Source of the DNA: Sandaracinus amylolyticus
Lineage (GTDB): Bacteria; Myxococcota_A; Polyangia; Polyangiales; Sandaracinaceae
Assembly: GCF_021631985.1 (NCBI RefSeq)
Contig: NZ_CP070225.1
Span: 10,690,066-10,754,065, forward strand
Length of the DNA stretch: 64,000 bases
Direction of reading: 5' to 3'
In this document: piece by piece, positions 25,830 through 35,582 of the stretch
Layout: every line of letters starts with the position of its first letter
How positions within the stretch are numbered: the first letter of the stretch is position 1
Made by a program: the position numbers and the translations under genes
The notes under the pieces: generated by a model
Databases searched by the model: none
What the model saw: the letters and a program-made list of their open reading frames with translations, nothing else
What the model was told of the DNA's origin: nothing

Positions 25830-26950
25830 CACGCGATCTCCCGCTTGAAGCGGCGCGTCGCGATCGCGAGCACGACCGTCGCGAAGATGGCGAGCGCGAG
25901 CACGTCGCCCCAGAGCTCGGCGAAGCCGTTGCCGCGCAGGAGCACGCCGCGCAGCGCGTCGATGAAGTAGCGCGCGGGCACGACGTTCGAGATCACCTGG
26001 AGCGGCAGCGGCATGTTCTCGATCGGGAAGAGGAACCCCGAGAGCAACATCGAGGGGAGCATCGAGCTCATCGTGGCGACCTGGGTCGCGACCATCTGGT
26101 TCTGGGTGACGACGCTGATCAGCAGGCCCTGGCCGAGCATGCCGACGAGGAAGAGCAGCGCGCACACGCCGAGCGCGACGGGATCGCCGCGCATCGGGAC
26201 GTCGAAGATCCACGCGCCCGATGCGAGCACGAGCAGCACCGCGATCGCGCCGAGCCCGAGGTAGGGCAGCAGCTTGCCGACGACGATCTCGAGGCGCGAC
26301 ACCGGCGTCGCGAAGAGCTGCTGCATCGAGCCGCGCTCCCACTCGCGCGCGACCGTGAGCGCGGTGAGCAGCACCGCGACGATCGCGAGCACGTACGCGG
26401 CGAGGCCGGGGACGAGGTAGAGGGCGGAGCGCGCCTGCGGGTTGAACCAGGTGATGACGCGGGTGTCGATCGGTGGCGTAGCGCGCGCGCCACGTGCCGC
26501 GAGATCACCGCCGATCACCGCGACCAGCGCGTCGACCTTCGCGAGCACGTTGGTCGCGGTGCTGTTGTCGGCGCCGTCGACGAGGAGCTGGAGCTCGGTG
26601 GCGCGGCCCGCACCGAGATCGTCGGCGAACCCGCGCGGGATGATCAGCGCGGCCGCGGCGTCGCCGGTGACGAAGAGGTGCTCGGCCTCGTCGGGATCGG
26701 AGACGCGCGCGACCTCGATCAGCTCGCCGCTCGCGATCATGCGGCGCACCAGCTCGCGCGAGGCGGCGGTGCCGTCCTGATCGACGACGACCAGTGGGAT
26801 GTCGTCGAGATCGAAGCTCACGCCGAACCCGAAGAGCACGAGCATCACGACCGGCATCCCGAGCGCGAGGTAGAGCGTGCGCACGTCGCGCAGGACGTGG
26901 AGCACCTCCTTGTGCGCGATCGCGAGGACGCGGGTGAGCGTCCGGTTCAC
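25829..26950 (-). CDS. ABC-2 type transporter permease (first permease of operon)
   Basis: The 373-residue inner-membrane permease is of the YbhS type: N-terminal helix (TLYLALGMPVVMLVLFGFGV), a large periplasmic loop starting DDIPLVVVDQDGTAASRELV, then five helices with LVPGLAAYVLAIVAVLLTAL and AREWERGSMQQLFATPVSRL as coupling motif. The start is GTG at 26948-26950, overlapping the stop of the ATPase gene by 4 bp. Together with the next permease it forms the channel of a drug- or lipid-type exporter in which the membrane fusion protein bridges the periplasm. Confidence 0.88.
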   Translation of the reverse strand: MNRTLTRVLAIAHKEVLHVLRDVRTLYLALGMPVVMLVLFGFGVSFDLDDIPLVVVDQDGTAASRELVRRMIASGELIEVARVSDPDEAEHLFVTGDAAAALIIPRGFADDLGAGRATELQLLVDGADNSTATNVLAKVDALVAVIGGDLAARGARATPPIDTRVITWFNPQARSALYLVPGLAAYVLAIVAVLLTALTVAREWERGSMQQLFATPVSRLEIVVGKLLPYLGLGAIAVLLVLASGAWIFDVPMRGDPVALGVCALLFLVGMLGQGLLISVVTQNQMVATQVATMSSMLPSMLLSGFLFPIENMPLPLQVISNVVPARYFIDALRGVLLRGNGFAELWGDVLALAIFATVVLAIATRRFKREIA

Positions 26951-27918
26951 GCGCTCGCTCCTCGGATTCGATTCTCGGTGCCCGCATCGGCGGCGGCGAG
27001 GAAGACGTCCTCGAGCGTTGGCGTGATGCGCTCGATCGAGCGGATCGTCGCGCCGCTCGACGCGAGGATCGCGCGCAGCTCTTCGACGACGGCCGCGTCG
27101 TCGCTCGCGCGCGCGGCGTCGATGCGCACGTGGAGGCCGGTGCCGAAGCCGTCGGCGCCGATCACGCCTTCGTGGGCGCGCAGCGCGGGGAGCGCGCGGG
27201 AGAGCAGCGTGCCCTCGACGCGCAACATCGTGCCGGGGACGAGATCGCGCTTGAGCGCGGCGGGCGTGTCGAGCGCGACGAGCTTGCCCGCGACCATCAG
27301 GCCGATGCGCGCGCAGTACTCGGCCTCGTCCATGTAGTGCGTGGTGACGAACACCGTCGTGCCCTCGCGCGCGAGGCCGCGGATGAGCGTCCAGAAGTCG
27401 CGGCGCGAGCTGGGATCGACGCCCGCGGTGGGCTCGTCGAGGAAGACGATGCCCGGGCGATGGAGGAGCGCGGAGCCGAGCGCGAGGCGCTGGCGCAGAC
27501 CGCCGGGCAGCGAGCCGGTGAGGTCGTCCTGGTGGGCGCGCATGCCGACGTGATCGAGGACCTCGTCGATGCGGGCGCGGAGCGCCTTGCCGCTCGCGCC
27601 GTAGATGCCGCCGAAGAACTCGAGGTTGTCGCGAACCGTGAGGTCGAGATAGAGCGAGAACTTCTGCGACATGTACCCGATGCCGCGCTTCACCTTCTCG
27701 GGCTCGCGCGCGACGTCGGCGCCCGCGACGATCGCGGTGCCCGCGGTGGGAGAGAGCAGGCCGCAGAGCATGCGGATCGTCGTCGACTTCCCCGCGCCGT
27801 TCGCGCCGAGATAGCCGAAGATCTCGCCGCGCTCGACGTGGAACGAGACGTCGTCGACCGCCTTGAACGCGCCGAAGTGCTTGGCGAGATGGCGGACGGT
27901 GATCGCGTGGTCGGTCAT
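26947..27918 (-). CDS. ABC transporter ATP-binding protein (second ATPase)
   Basis: The 323-residue cytoplasmic ATPase has Walker A GANGAGKST (~residues 39-47), Q-loop YMSQKFSLY, signature LPGGLRQRL (LSGGQ variant), Walker B IVFLDEPTAGVD and switch His in FVTTHYMDEAEY. A C-terminal ~100-residue extension is typical of drug-type ABC-2 exporters. It corresponds to one half of E. coli YbhF, which has both ATPases fused; here they are separate overlapping genes (ATGA at 27915-27918). Confidence 0.9.
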   Translation of the reverse strand: MTDHAITVRHLAKHFGAFKAVDDVSFHVERGEIFGYLGANGAGKSTTIRMLCGLLSPTAGTAIVAGADVAREPEKVKRGIGYMSQKFSLYLDLTVRDNLEFFGGIYGASGKALRARIDEVLDHVGMRAHQDDLTGSLPGGLRQRLALGSALLHRPGIVFLDEPTAGVDPSSRRDFWTLIRGLAREGTTVFVTTHYMDEAEYCARIGLMVAGKLVALDTPAALKRDLVPGTMLRVEGTLLSRALPALRAHEGVIGADGFGTGLHVRIDAARASDDAAVVEELRAILASSGATIRSIERITPTLEDVFLAAADAGTENRIRGASA

Positions 27919-28856
27919 GCGGCGCTCCGTTCTGCGAGCGCGACCTTCGCGAGGAACACGTCTTCGAACGCCGGCTGCGCGGGCGAGAGGCTCGCGCCCG
28001 CGGCGCGCACTGCATCCGCGACGTGATCGCTCGCGCCGGGCGCGATGACGACGCGCAGCTGCGCGCCCGCGGGCGAGCTCGCGAGCACCTCGGGGAGCGA
28101 CGCGAGGATCGTGTGCACGGCCTCGCGATCCCCGCCGACCACCTCGGCGGTCGGACACTCGAGATCGCGCACCAGCACGTTGGGATCGCCCTCGCTGAGC
28201 ACGCGCCCCTGATGCACCAGCGCGACGCGATGACAGCGCGACGCCTCGTCCATGTAGGGCGTCGAGACGAGCACGGTCATGCCCTGATCGACGAGCTCGT
28301 AGACGAGCTCCCAGAGCTCGCGGCGCGAGACGGGATCGATGCCGTTCGTCGGCTCGTCCATCAGCAGCACCTCGGGCTGATGGAGGAGCGCGCACATCAG
28401 CGCGAGCTTCTTGTACATGCCGCCCGAGAGCGCGTCGGCGCGTCGCGCGGTGAACGCGCCGAGGCGCGTGATCGAGAGCAGTCGCTCGCGTCGCTCGAGG
28501 TACTGCGCGCGCGACAGGCAGAAGAGCTTCGAGAAGAACTGCATGTTCTCCTCGATCGAGAGATCGCCGTAGAGGCTGTGCTCCTGCGGCATCAGACCGA
28601 GCGCGTCGCGCACCTTCTGTGCGCCGTGCCAGGGGTCCTGTCCGAGCACGCGCACCATGCCGCTCGTCGGGCGCACCAGGCCCGCGATCATGCGCATCGT
28701 CGTGGTCTTGCCCGCGGCGTCGGGACCGACGAGCCCGAAGAGCTCGCCGCGCCGCACCTCGAGCGAGAGCCCGCGCACCGCGTGCACCGGCGCCTTCTTG
28801 GTCCCGAAGTCGCGCACGAGATCGCGCGCGTCGATCGTAATTCCAAGACCGCTCAT
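27915..28856 (-). CDS. ABC transporter ATP-binding protein (first ATPase)
   Basis: The 313-residue ATPase has Walker A GPDAAGKTT (~residues 43-51, with Asp-Ala in place of the usual Asn-Gly), Q-loop LMPQEHSLYGDL, signature ALSGGMYKKLAL, Walker B VLLMDEPTNGID and, at the switch position, VSTPYMDEASR, where the catalytic His is replaced by Pro. With a degenerate switch and altered Walker A it may be the regulatory, non-hydrolysing site of an asymmetric pair, as in other heterodimeric ABC exporters. Start overlaps the membrane fusion gene stop by 4 bp (28853-28856). Confidence 0.88.
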   Translation of the reverse strand: MSGLGITIDARDLVRDFGTKKAPVHAVRGLSLEVRRGELFGLVGPDAAGKTTTMRMIAGLVRPTSGMVRVLGQDPWHGAQKVRDALGLMPQEHSLYGDLSIEENMQFFSKLFCLSRAQYLERRERLLSITRLGAFTARRADALSGGMYKKLALMCALLHQPEVLLMDEPTNGIDPVSRRELWELVYELVDQGMTVLVSTPYMDEASRCHRVALVHQGRVLSEGDPNVLVRDLECPTAEVVGGDREAVHTILASLPEVLASSPAGAQLRVVIAPGASDHVADAVRAAGASLSPAQPAFEDVFLAKVALAERSAA

Positions 28857-29881
28857 CGCAGGGTCACCTGCACCGGCATGCCGGGGCGCAAGCGGCGCTC
28901 GGGGTTCGGCACCGCGACCTCGATCGCGTAGACGAGGCGATCGCGATCGGTGCGCGTCTGGATGTTGCGCGGCGTGAACTCCGCCTCGTTCGCGACGGTG
29001 ATCACCCGGCCCGCGAAGCGCTGATCGGGCCACGCGTCCGCGACCACCTCGGCCTCGCGATCGGTGCGCGCCTGCGAGAGCTCGGCGTTCGGCAGGTAGA
29101 ACGTCGCGCGCACCTCCGAGAGATCGACGAGGCGCACGACGATCGCGCCCGGCGTCACGATCTCGCCGGCCTCGTAGTAGACCTCCTCGAGCACTCCGTC
29201 GCGCGGCGCGCGCACCACGCACTCGTCGACCGCGATGCGCGCGAGATCGCGCAGCGCCTCGAACGCGCCGAGGGTGCTCGCCGCTGCGCGTGCTTGTGCG
29301 TCCGCGGCCTCGACCTGGGTGCGTGCGACGCCGATCTGCGCGCGCGTGGCGCGGCTCTGGGCGCGCGCCGCTTCGACCTCGGTCTCCGCGCCGCTCGCCT
29401 GCGACTGAGCCATGTCGCGGGCCTGCGCCGATGCCGCGGGCCCGAGGCTCGCGACGCGAGCCGCTTCGCGCGCGTACGTCTCCTGCTGCACCGACGCCGC
29501 GGAGATCCGGACCTCCGCCGCACGCGCCGCCGCGCTCGCGGCCACGGTGCTGCGCGACGCGGTCTGCACCGCGGCCGTCGCGCCCGCGAGCTGCGCGCGC
29601 GCTGCTTCGATCCGCGCCTCCGCTTCCGCGAGCCGCGCGCGCTCCTGCATGCAGTCGAGCTCGAGCAGCGCATCGCCCGCGTGCACCTCGGCGCCCTCTC
29701 GCGCCTGCAGCCGCACGATGCGACCCGAGATGCGCGAGCCCACGTCGACCGCGACCGCCTCGACCACGCCCGCGCCGCCCGGCGGGCCGCTCTGCGCCTC
29801 GCGTTGCGCGCGGATGCGGAGCGTGAGGGCGAGCACGAGGAGAAGGACGAGGACGGTGCCGGCAGCGACGACGCGCTTCAT
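28853..29881 (-). CDS. HlyD-family membrane fusion (periplasmic adaptor) protein
   Basis: The 342-residue protein starts with one membrane anchor (KRVVAAGTVLVLLLVLALTL). A lipoyl half-motif follows (GSRISGRIVRLQAREGAEVHAGD), then a long helical hairpin of ~150 Ala/Arg/Glu-rich residues, the second lipoyl half (VRAPRDGVLEEVYYEAGEIV) and a barrel domain ending RLRPGMPVQVTLR. It is the YbhG-type adaptor that connects the two permeases to an outer-membrane factor; no TolC-like gene is in the window. It is the first gene of the operon, so the promoter lies between 29882 and about 30020, shared with the divergent kinase gene. Confidence 0.9.
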   Translation of the reverse strand: MKRVVAAGTVLVLLLVLALTLRIRAQREAQSGPPGGAGVVEAVAVDVGSRISGRIVRLQAREGAEVHAGDALLELDCMQERARLAEAEARIEAARAQLAGATAAVQTASRSTVAASAAARAAEVRISAASVQQETYAREAARVASLGPAASAQARDMAQSQASGAETEVEAARAQSRATRAQIGVARTQVEAADAQARAAASTLGAFEALRDLARIAVDECVVRAPRDGVLEEVYYEAGEIVTPGAIVVRLVDLSEVRATFYLPNAELSQARTDREAEVVADAWPDQRFAGRVITVANEAEFTPRNIQTRTDRDRLVYAIEVAVPNPERRLRPGMPVQVTLR

Positions 29882-30024
29882 GTCCGGCCCGCTTCGCAAC
29901 CCTCGTGCCTCTCACGCGGGAGCCGGTTTTCTCGCGCGAGCAGCTCGATCTGTCGGGGGTGCCGGACGGCGTGCGCCGGATCTCCGGACGCCTCGAGCGC
30001 CATGATCCCCGTGTGATCTCGCGA

Positions 30025-31430
30025 ATGGCGGGTGGCTCGTGGTTTGCTCAGGCCGTGACCGGAGCCCCGCGTCCTTTGCAAGCACCTGCATCGCACCCCC
30101 GCACCCTCGAGGAGCGCGCGAAGGCGCTCGACGATCTCGAGCAGGTCGCGAGCTCGCGCGTCGTGGGCGAGATCATCGCGCATCGACGCAAGCTCTGGCC
30201 CGTCGGGCTCGCGATCATGATCGCGCTGCTCTGGATGGGCCCCGCGGTCTGGCGGTGGACGCTGATCGCGCTCGCGATCCTCTCGATCGCGTCGCTCGGG
30301 TACTTCGAGCGCCGCGCGTGGAAGGACGGACGCCTGAGCCCTCGACAGATGCTCGCGACCGCGTGGATCAGCGGGATCGCGCAGCTCCTCGTGGTGTTCG
30401 TGCTCGGCGGGCTCGCGGGCCCGATCGCGGTCGCGCTGCCGCTGATCGCGGTGGTGATGAACCTGATCGCGCCGACGCGCTTCGGGATGATCTTCGTGAG
30501 CTTCGTGCAGGTGCCCGCGGTCTGGGCGTTCGCCGCGATCCAGACGAGCGGCGTGCTGCCCGATCTGGTCCCGAGCGCGTGGGGCGGGCTCTTCGCGGCG
30601 CCGGGTACGCCGGGGCCGGGCCCGTGGATCGCCGCGGCGTTCCTCTCGTTCGTGCTGCTCGGCGGGATGGCGATCGGGCGCACGCTGCGCACCGTGCTCA
30701 TGCAGCTCCTGCGCGAGCAGGTCGAGGATCGCGATCGCGAGCTCGAGATGTACGAGGAGACGACGCGCGCGCTCTCGCAGATGACCGCGGAGATCGCGCA
30801 CGAGCTGAAGAACCCGCTCGCGAGCATCAAGGGCCTCGCGGCGCTGGTGCGCAAGGACCTGGGCGGACAGACCGCGGAGCGCATGGACGTGCTCCGGCGC
30901 GAGGTCGATCGCCTGCAGCTCATCCTCGACGAGTTCCTCAGCTACTCGCGCCCGCTGGTCCCGATCGACGAGGAGCACGTCGACCTCCACGCGCTCACGC
31001 GCGAGGTGCTCGAGCTGCACGAGGGCATCGCGCGGCAGCGCGACGTGAGGCTCGTCGCGCCGGAAGGCGAGCTGCATCTCCGGTGCGATCCGAGGAAGAT
31101 CAAGCGCGTGCTGATCAACCTGGTGCAGAACGCGATCGAGGCGAGCCCGCGCGACGGAGAAGTGCGGGTGGTGATCGAGCGCGACGGACCGAACGCGCGC
31201 ATCGAGGTGCTCGACGAGGGCACGGGGATCGCGAGCGGCGCCGACGAGAAGCTGTTCACGGTCGGCTTCACCACCAAGGACGAGGGCACGGGGATCGGGC
31301 TCGCGCTCGCGCGCGGTCTCGCGCGGCAGCACGGCGGGGATCTCACGCTCGAGAATCGTGTCGATGGGCGCGGCTGCGTCGCCACGCTGGTGCTCCCGCC
31401 CGCGCCGATCGTCGCGCAGGAGGCTGCGTC

Positions 31431-31434
<4 letters not shown>
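30025..31434 (+). CDS. Membrane sensor histidine kinase
   Basis: A 469-residue protein (from ATG 30025; GTG 30055 also possible). Residues ~60-220 hold about six membrane helices with short loops and no large sensor domain, suggesting sensing in the membrane. HisKA follows with His259 in EIAHELKNPLASIKGLAALV, then the ATPase domain with NLVQNAIEAS, DEGTGIAS and EGTGIGLALARGLARQHGG. This subtype is typical of NtrB/AtoS-like partners of sigma-54 activators. The stop overlaps the start of the regulator gene (GTGA), so the two form one operon. They are divergent from the ABC export operon, which is a candidate target. Confidence 0.9.
30033..30048 (+). promoter_or_regulatory. Sigma-54 (-24/-12) promoter-like site
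   Basis: TGGCTCGTGGTTTGCT has GG at 30034-30035 and GC at 30046-30047 with the required 10-base gap, and matches the TGGCACG-N4-TTGCW consensus except for one base. It lies directly upstream of the GTG start at 30055 of the kinase/sigma-54-activator pair, so it could mediate autoregulation. If used, transcription would begin near 30058, which would favour a start codon further downstream than 30055. In GC-rich DNA a chance match cannot be excluded. Confidence 0.3.
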
Positions 31435-32768
<1,334 letters not shown>

Positions 32769-32797
32769 CTCGCACGCGACTTGCTCTGCGCGAACGT

Positions 32798-33790
32798 GTG
32801 TCGCACCGAGCCAGAACATCATCCTTCTTCGTCGTCGCGAGCTCGTTGTGCACGCTCGCGCTCGTCCTCGACCCCACGTCCGCGCGGGCGTGCTCGTTTC
32901 CGTTCCCCTGCCCGGAGCTGAGGCATACCTCTCCTCACGACGGAGCGACCGGCGTCCCGCTCAACGTGGAGATCGAGGTCGCCTATCACATCGAGCTGCC
33001 ACCCGAGCCCGCCGAGCTGCGCGACGCGATCACCCTGCGCGACACGACGACCGGCGAGCTCGTCGCGCTCGAGCGCTCGCCCGTGTGGAACCGAATGCGC
33101 CCGGTCGCGGCGCTCGCCGCCGACCGCACGTACGAGGTGATCGGCCCGCGCGACTACGGCGATCTCGCGCACGAGTGCGCGGCCGCAGCCGCGGAGGTGC
33201 TCGCGACCTTCACCACCGGCGACGCGATCGACGACACGCCGCCGAGCGCGCCGATCGTGAGCGGAGGCGCATGTCGATCGGTCGTCTGCACCGACGGCGG
33301 GTGCTGCGGGCCGCACGTCGCCGCGGTCGCCACGTACACCTGGTCGTCGATCGACGAGAGCGGGCTCGCGCTCGTGTACGCGCACGGTGAGCTGGACGGA
33401 GAGCACACGATCGCGACCTCGGGATCGGTGGAGCGCATCGTGTCGGGCACGGGCACCGCGCTGAACGTCGTGCCGCGCCTGCCGCGCGCGGCGGGCGCGG
33501 GAGGTGTGCTCCTCGCGATCGACGCGGCGGGCAACGTGTCGGAGCCCGCGCCGCTGCCGGCGATCGATCTGGGCTGCGCGAACGACGTCGATCCCGACGG
33601 AGGCGTACGCGCCGACGCCTCGGCGGGCGTGGACGCGGCGACGAGCGCGGACGCGGGCCTCGACGCCGGCGCCGACGCGAGCTCCGCGCGCCACGCGTCG
33701 GCCTCGTGCGCGGTCTCGCACGATGGCGGCCCGTCGCTCGCGCCCCTCGTCGCGCTGCTCGCGATCGCGCTCGCCCTGCGCCGGCGCTGA
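32798..33790 (+). CDS. Secreted Ig-like protein with MYXO-CTERM-type tail
   Basis: The 330-residue product starts at GTG 32798 with a signal peptide (SSFFVVASSLCTLALVLDPTSARA). After a short Cys-containing segment, TSPHDGATGVPLNVEIEVAY begins a bacterial Ig-like (SbsA-type) domain. A second Cys-rich beta domain (CRSVVCTDGGCCGPH) follows, then an Asp/Ala-rich linker (DASAGVDAATSADAGLDAGA). The C-terminus SCAVSHDGGPSLAPLVALLA...LRRR has the Cys, membrane helix and Arg tail of MYXO-CTERM proteins, which are lipidated and sorted to the cell surface in this phylum. Function is probably adhesive or structural. Confidence 0.8.
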   Translation: MSHRARTSSFFVVASSLCTLALVLDPTSARACSFPFPCPELRHTSPHDGATGVPLNVEIEVAYHIELPPEPAELRDAITLRDTTTGELVALERSPVWNRMRPVAALAADRTYEVIGPRDYGDLAHECAAAAAEVLATFTTGDAIDDTPPSAPIVSGGACRSVVCTDGGCCGPHVAAVATYTWSSIDESGLALVYAHGELDGEHTIATSGSVERIVSGTGTALNVVPRLPRAAGAGGVLLAIDAAGNVSEPAPLPAIDLGCANDVDPDGGVRADASAGVDAATSADAGLDAGADASSARHASASCAVSHDGGPSLAPLVALLAIALALRRR

Positions 33791-33811
33791 ACGTCTGCGC
33801 TCGTCATCCGT

Positions 33812-33846
33812 CCCTCCATGAGGGCCCCGTTGATTCCCGATCGGGA
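33812..33846. promoter_or_regulatory. Short hairpin and 12-bp palindrome between two genes
   Basis: CCCTC-CAT-GAGGG (33812-33824) forms a small hairpin 22 bp after the stop at 33790 but has no U-tract. The perfect palindrome TCCCGATCGGGA (33835-33846) lies 26 bp upstream of the start at 33873 and is placed like an operator or a promoter-proximal site. Both assignments are guesses from symmetry only. Confidence 0.3.
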
Positions 33847-33872
33847 GCGGGCGAGCCTGGGTCGGGGGGAGC

Positions 33873-34673
33873 ATGAGGGGCAGCACAGCTGCGATCCTTC
33901 AACACGGGTCGATCGCCGAGCTCGTGCGAGCGGAGCGTTTCGACGACGCGCTCGCACGTCTCTACGAGGCGCGCGACGAACGTCCGGACGACGCCGAGCT
34001 CGCGGACGCGATCCGCTTCGTGCGCGAGCGCGCGCTCCGCAACGGGCTCGATCGGCTCGGCTCGCTCGAGTCGGTGCCACGGCGCCTGAGCATCCCGGTG
34101 CCCACGTCGCTGGGCGCCGACGAGCGCTACCTGCTCGGGCTCGTCGACGGCGAGGCGTCGATCGACGAGCTGCTCGACGCGTCGACGCTCGGGCGACATC
34201 GCACCGTGCGCGCGCTGTGCACGCTGCTCGATCGCGACATGGTGCGCGTCGACGCGATCACGAGCGCGCCGGTGGTCACGCCCGACGCCGCGCTCGCGCG
34301 CCACGTGCTCGTCGCGGACGGACATCCGCCGTCGGCGGCGCTGACGCGCACGATGTTGCGCCTCGTGCTCGGCGCCGCGGCGCGGCTCGAGACGGTGGGC
34401 TCGGTCACGCAGCTCACGGCGGCGGCGCAGAAGCAGCGCCCCGATCTCGTCGTGACCGAGACGATGCTGCCGGGAGGCGACGGAGTCGCGGCGCTGCGCA
34501 CGCTGCGTCGCGCCCACGGCGGCGCGATCCCCGCGATCGTGATCGCATCGCGCGTCGAGCTCGCGCTCGTCTCGGGCCGCGCGCCCGATGGATGCGCGGT
34601 GCTCGCGCGACCGATCGAGAAGTCCGCGCTGATCGACGCGCTCGCGACGATCGGGATCGCGCGCAAGGCCTGA
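33873..34673 (+). CDS. Protein with degenerate C-terminal receiver domain
   Basis: The 266-residue product begins MRGSTAAILQHGSIAELVRA with a GGGGGAG ribosome site just upstream. The N-terminal half is helical, then a winged-helix-like segment (ERYLLGLVDGEASIDELLDASTLGRHRTVRALCTLLDRDMV), as found in PatA/DUF4388-type regulators. Residues ~145-266 have receiver fold order (HVLVADGHPPSAALTRTMLR). The phosphoacceptor is Glu196 (LVVTETMLPGGDG) instead of Asp, and the conserved Lys is Arg (LARPIEK). It is therefore a pseudo-receiver, perhaps locked in an active-like state. It precedes a structured repeat and a GAF protein on the same strand. Confidence 0.75.
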   Translation: MRGSTAAILQHGSIAELVRAERFDDALARLYEARDERPDDAELADAIRFVRERALRNGLDRLGSLESVPRRLSIPVPTSLGADERYLLGLVDGEASIDELLDASTLGRHRTVRALCTLLDRDMVRVDAITSAPVVTPDAALARHVLVADGHPPSAALTRTMLRLVLGAAARLETVGSVTQLTAAAQKQRPDLVVTETMLPGGDGVAALRTLRRAHGGAIPAIVIASRVELALVSGRAPDGCAVLARPIEKSALIDALATIGIARKA

Positions 34674-34675
34674 GT

Positions 34676-34765
34676 CTGCCGGAGTGCTCGTCCCGCACGT
34701 CCCGGACGGGAGCGCGCGAAAGCGCGCGGACGGTAGGGACGGGCGGGCGAGCCGATTTTTCGACG
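34676..34765 (+). ncRNA. Compact structured element, copy A
   Basis: The element starts 3 bp after the stop at 34673. An outer stem pairs GCTCGTCCCG (34686-34695) with CGGGCGAGC (34744-34752). Inside, GCGCGC-GAAA-GCGCGC (34712-34727) is a perfect stem with a GNRA-type loop, and GTCC-C-GGAC (34699-34707) forms another small stem. ATTTTT follows the outer stem at 34755-34760. A second copy with the same architecture but compensating or neutral changes lies at 52023-52108. It could be a terminator-like 3' element, a dispersed repeat or a small RNA. Confidence 0.5.
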
Positions 34766-34787
34766 CCTTTGAACGCAGGGGGACGGG

Positions 34788-35477
34788 ATGAGCACCGAGG
34801 ATCTGATCGTTCGACTGCGCGCGGACGTCGCGCGCGGTGCCACGCAGCGAGAGCTCGCGCCGGTGATCGACGCTCTGGCGAGCGAGCTCGAGGCACGACG
34901 CGCGCTCGAGGCGCGCGTGCGCGCGAGCCACGCGGCGATGATGCGCCTCGCGCGCAGCCCGAGCGTCGGCGAAGGACGGCTCGACGACGCGCTCCGCGAG
35001 ATCACCGAGTGCGCGAGCCAGGTGCTCCGCTGCGCGCGCAGCAGCGTGTGGATCTACGACGCGGACCACACCGCGATCCGCTGCATCGATCTCTATCTCG
35101 CGGACAGCGGCGCCCACGAGGTCGGCATCGTGCTCCCCGCGAAGACCTATCCCGCGTACTTCCGCGCGCTGCGCGAGGACCGCACGATCGCCGCGCGCGA
35201 TGCGCACACCGATCCGCGCACGTCGGAGTTCTCGGCGGGTTATCTCGCGCCGCTGGGGATCGGCGCGATGCTCGATGCGCCGATCCACGTCGGCGGTCGG
35301 ATGATCGGCGTGCTCTGCAACGAGCACGTCGGCGCCGCGCGCGCGTGGAGCGCGGACGAGGAGCAGTTCGCGGGATCGATCGCGGACTTCGTCGCGCTCG
35401 CGATGGAGAGCCAGAAGCGCCGCGAGATCGAGGATCAGCTGCGCGCGATGGTCGCGGCGCTCGAGGACGAGCGCTGA
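34788..35477 (+). CDS. GAF-domain protein
   Basis: The 229-residue cytoplasmic product begins MSTEDLIVRLRADVARGATQ; a strong AGGGGGA lies just upstream. Residues ~1-60 form helices, and ~65-215 a GAF domain (ASQVLRCARSSVWIYDADHTAIRCIDLY, MLDAPIHVGGRMIGVLCNEHVG, DEEQFAGSIADFVALAMES), followed by a short coiled-coil end. There is no kinase or GGDEF output, so it may sense a small ligand and act on a partner. It lies 114 bp after the pseudo-receiver gene, with the structured element in between. Confidence 0.8.
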   Translation: MSTEDLIVRLRADVARGATQRELAPVIDALASELEARRALEARVRASHAAMMRLARSPSVGEGRLDDALREITECASQVLRCARSSVWIYDADHTAIRCIDLYLADSGAHEVGIVLPAKTYPAYFRALREDRTIAARDAHTDPRTSEFSAGYLAPLGIGAMLDAPIHVGGRMIGVLCNEHVGAARAWSADEEQFAGSIADFVALAMESQKRREIEDQLRAMVAALEDER

Positions 35478-35582
35478 TCGCCGCACATCGACGCCGCCGG
35501 CGCGCGTGCGCTCTCACGCAAGAAGAAGGGCAGGGCGCCACACGCGCTCGCGTATCGTAGCCCCGTCGTCGCGGAGGTCTTC

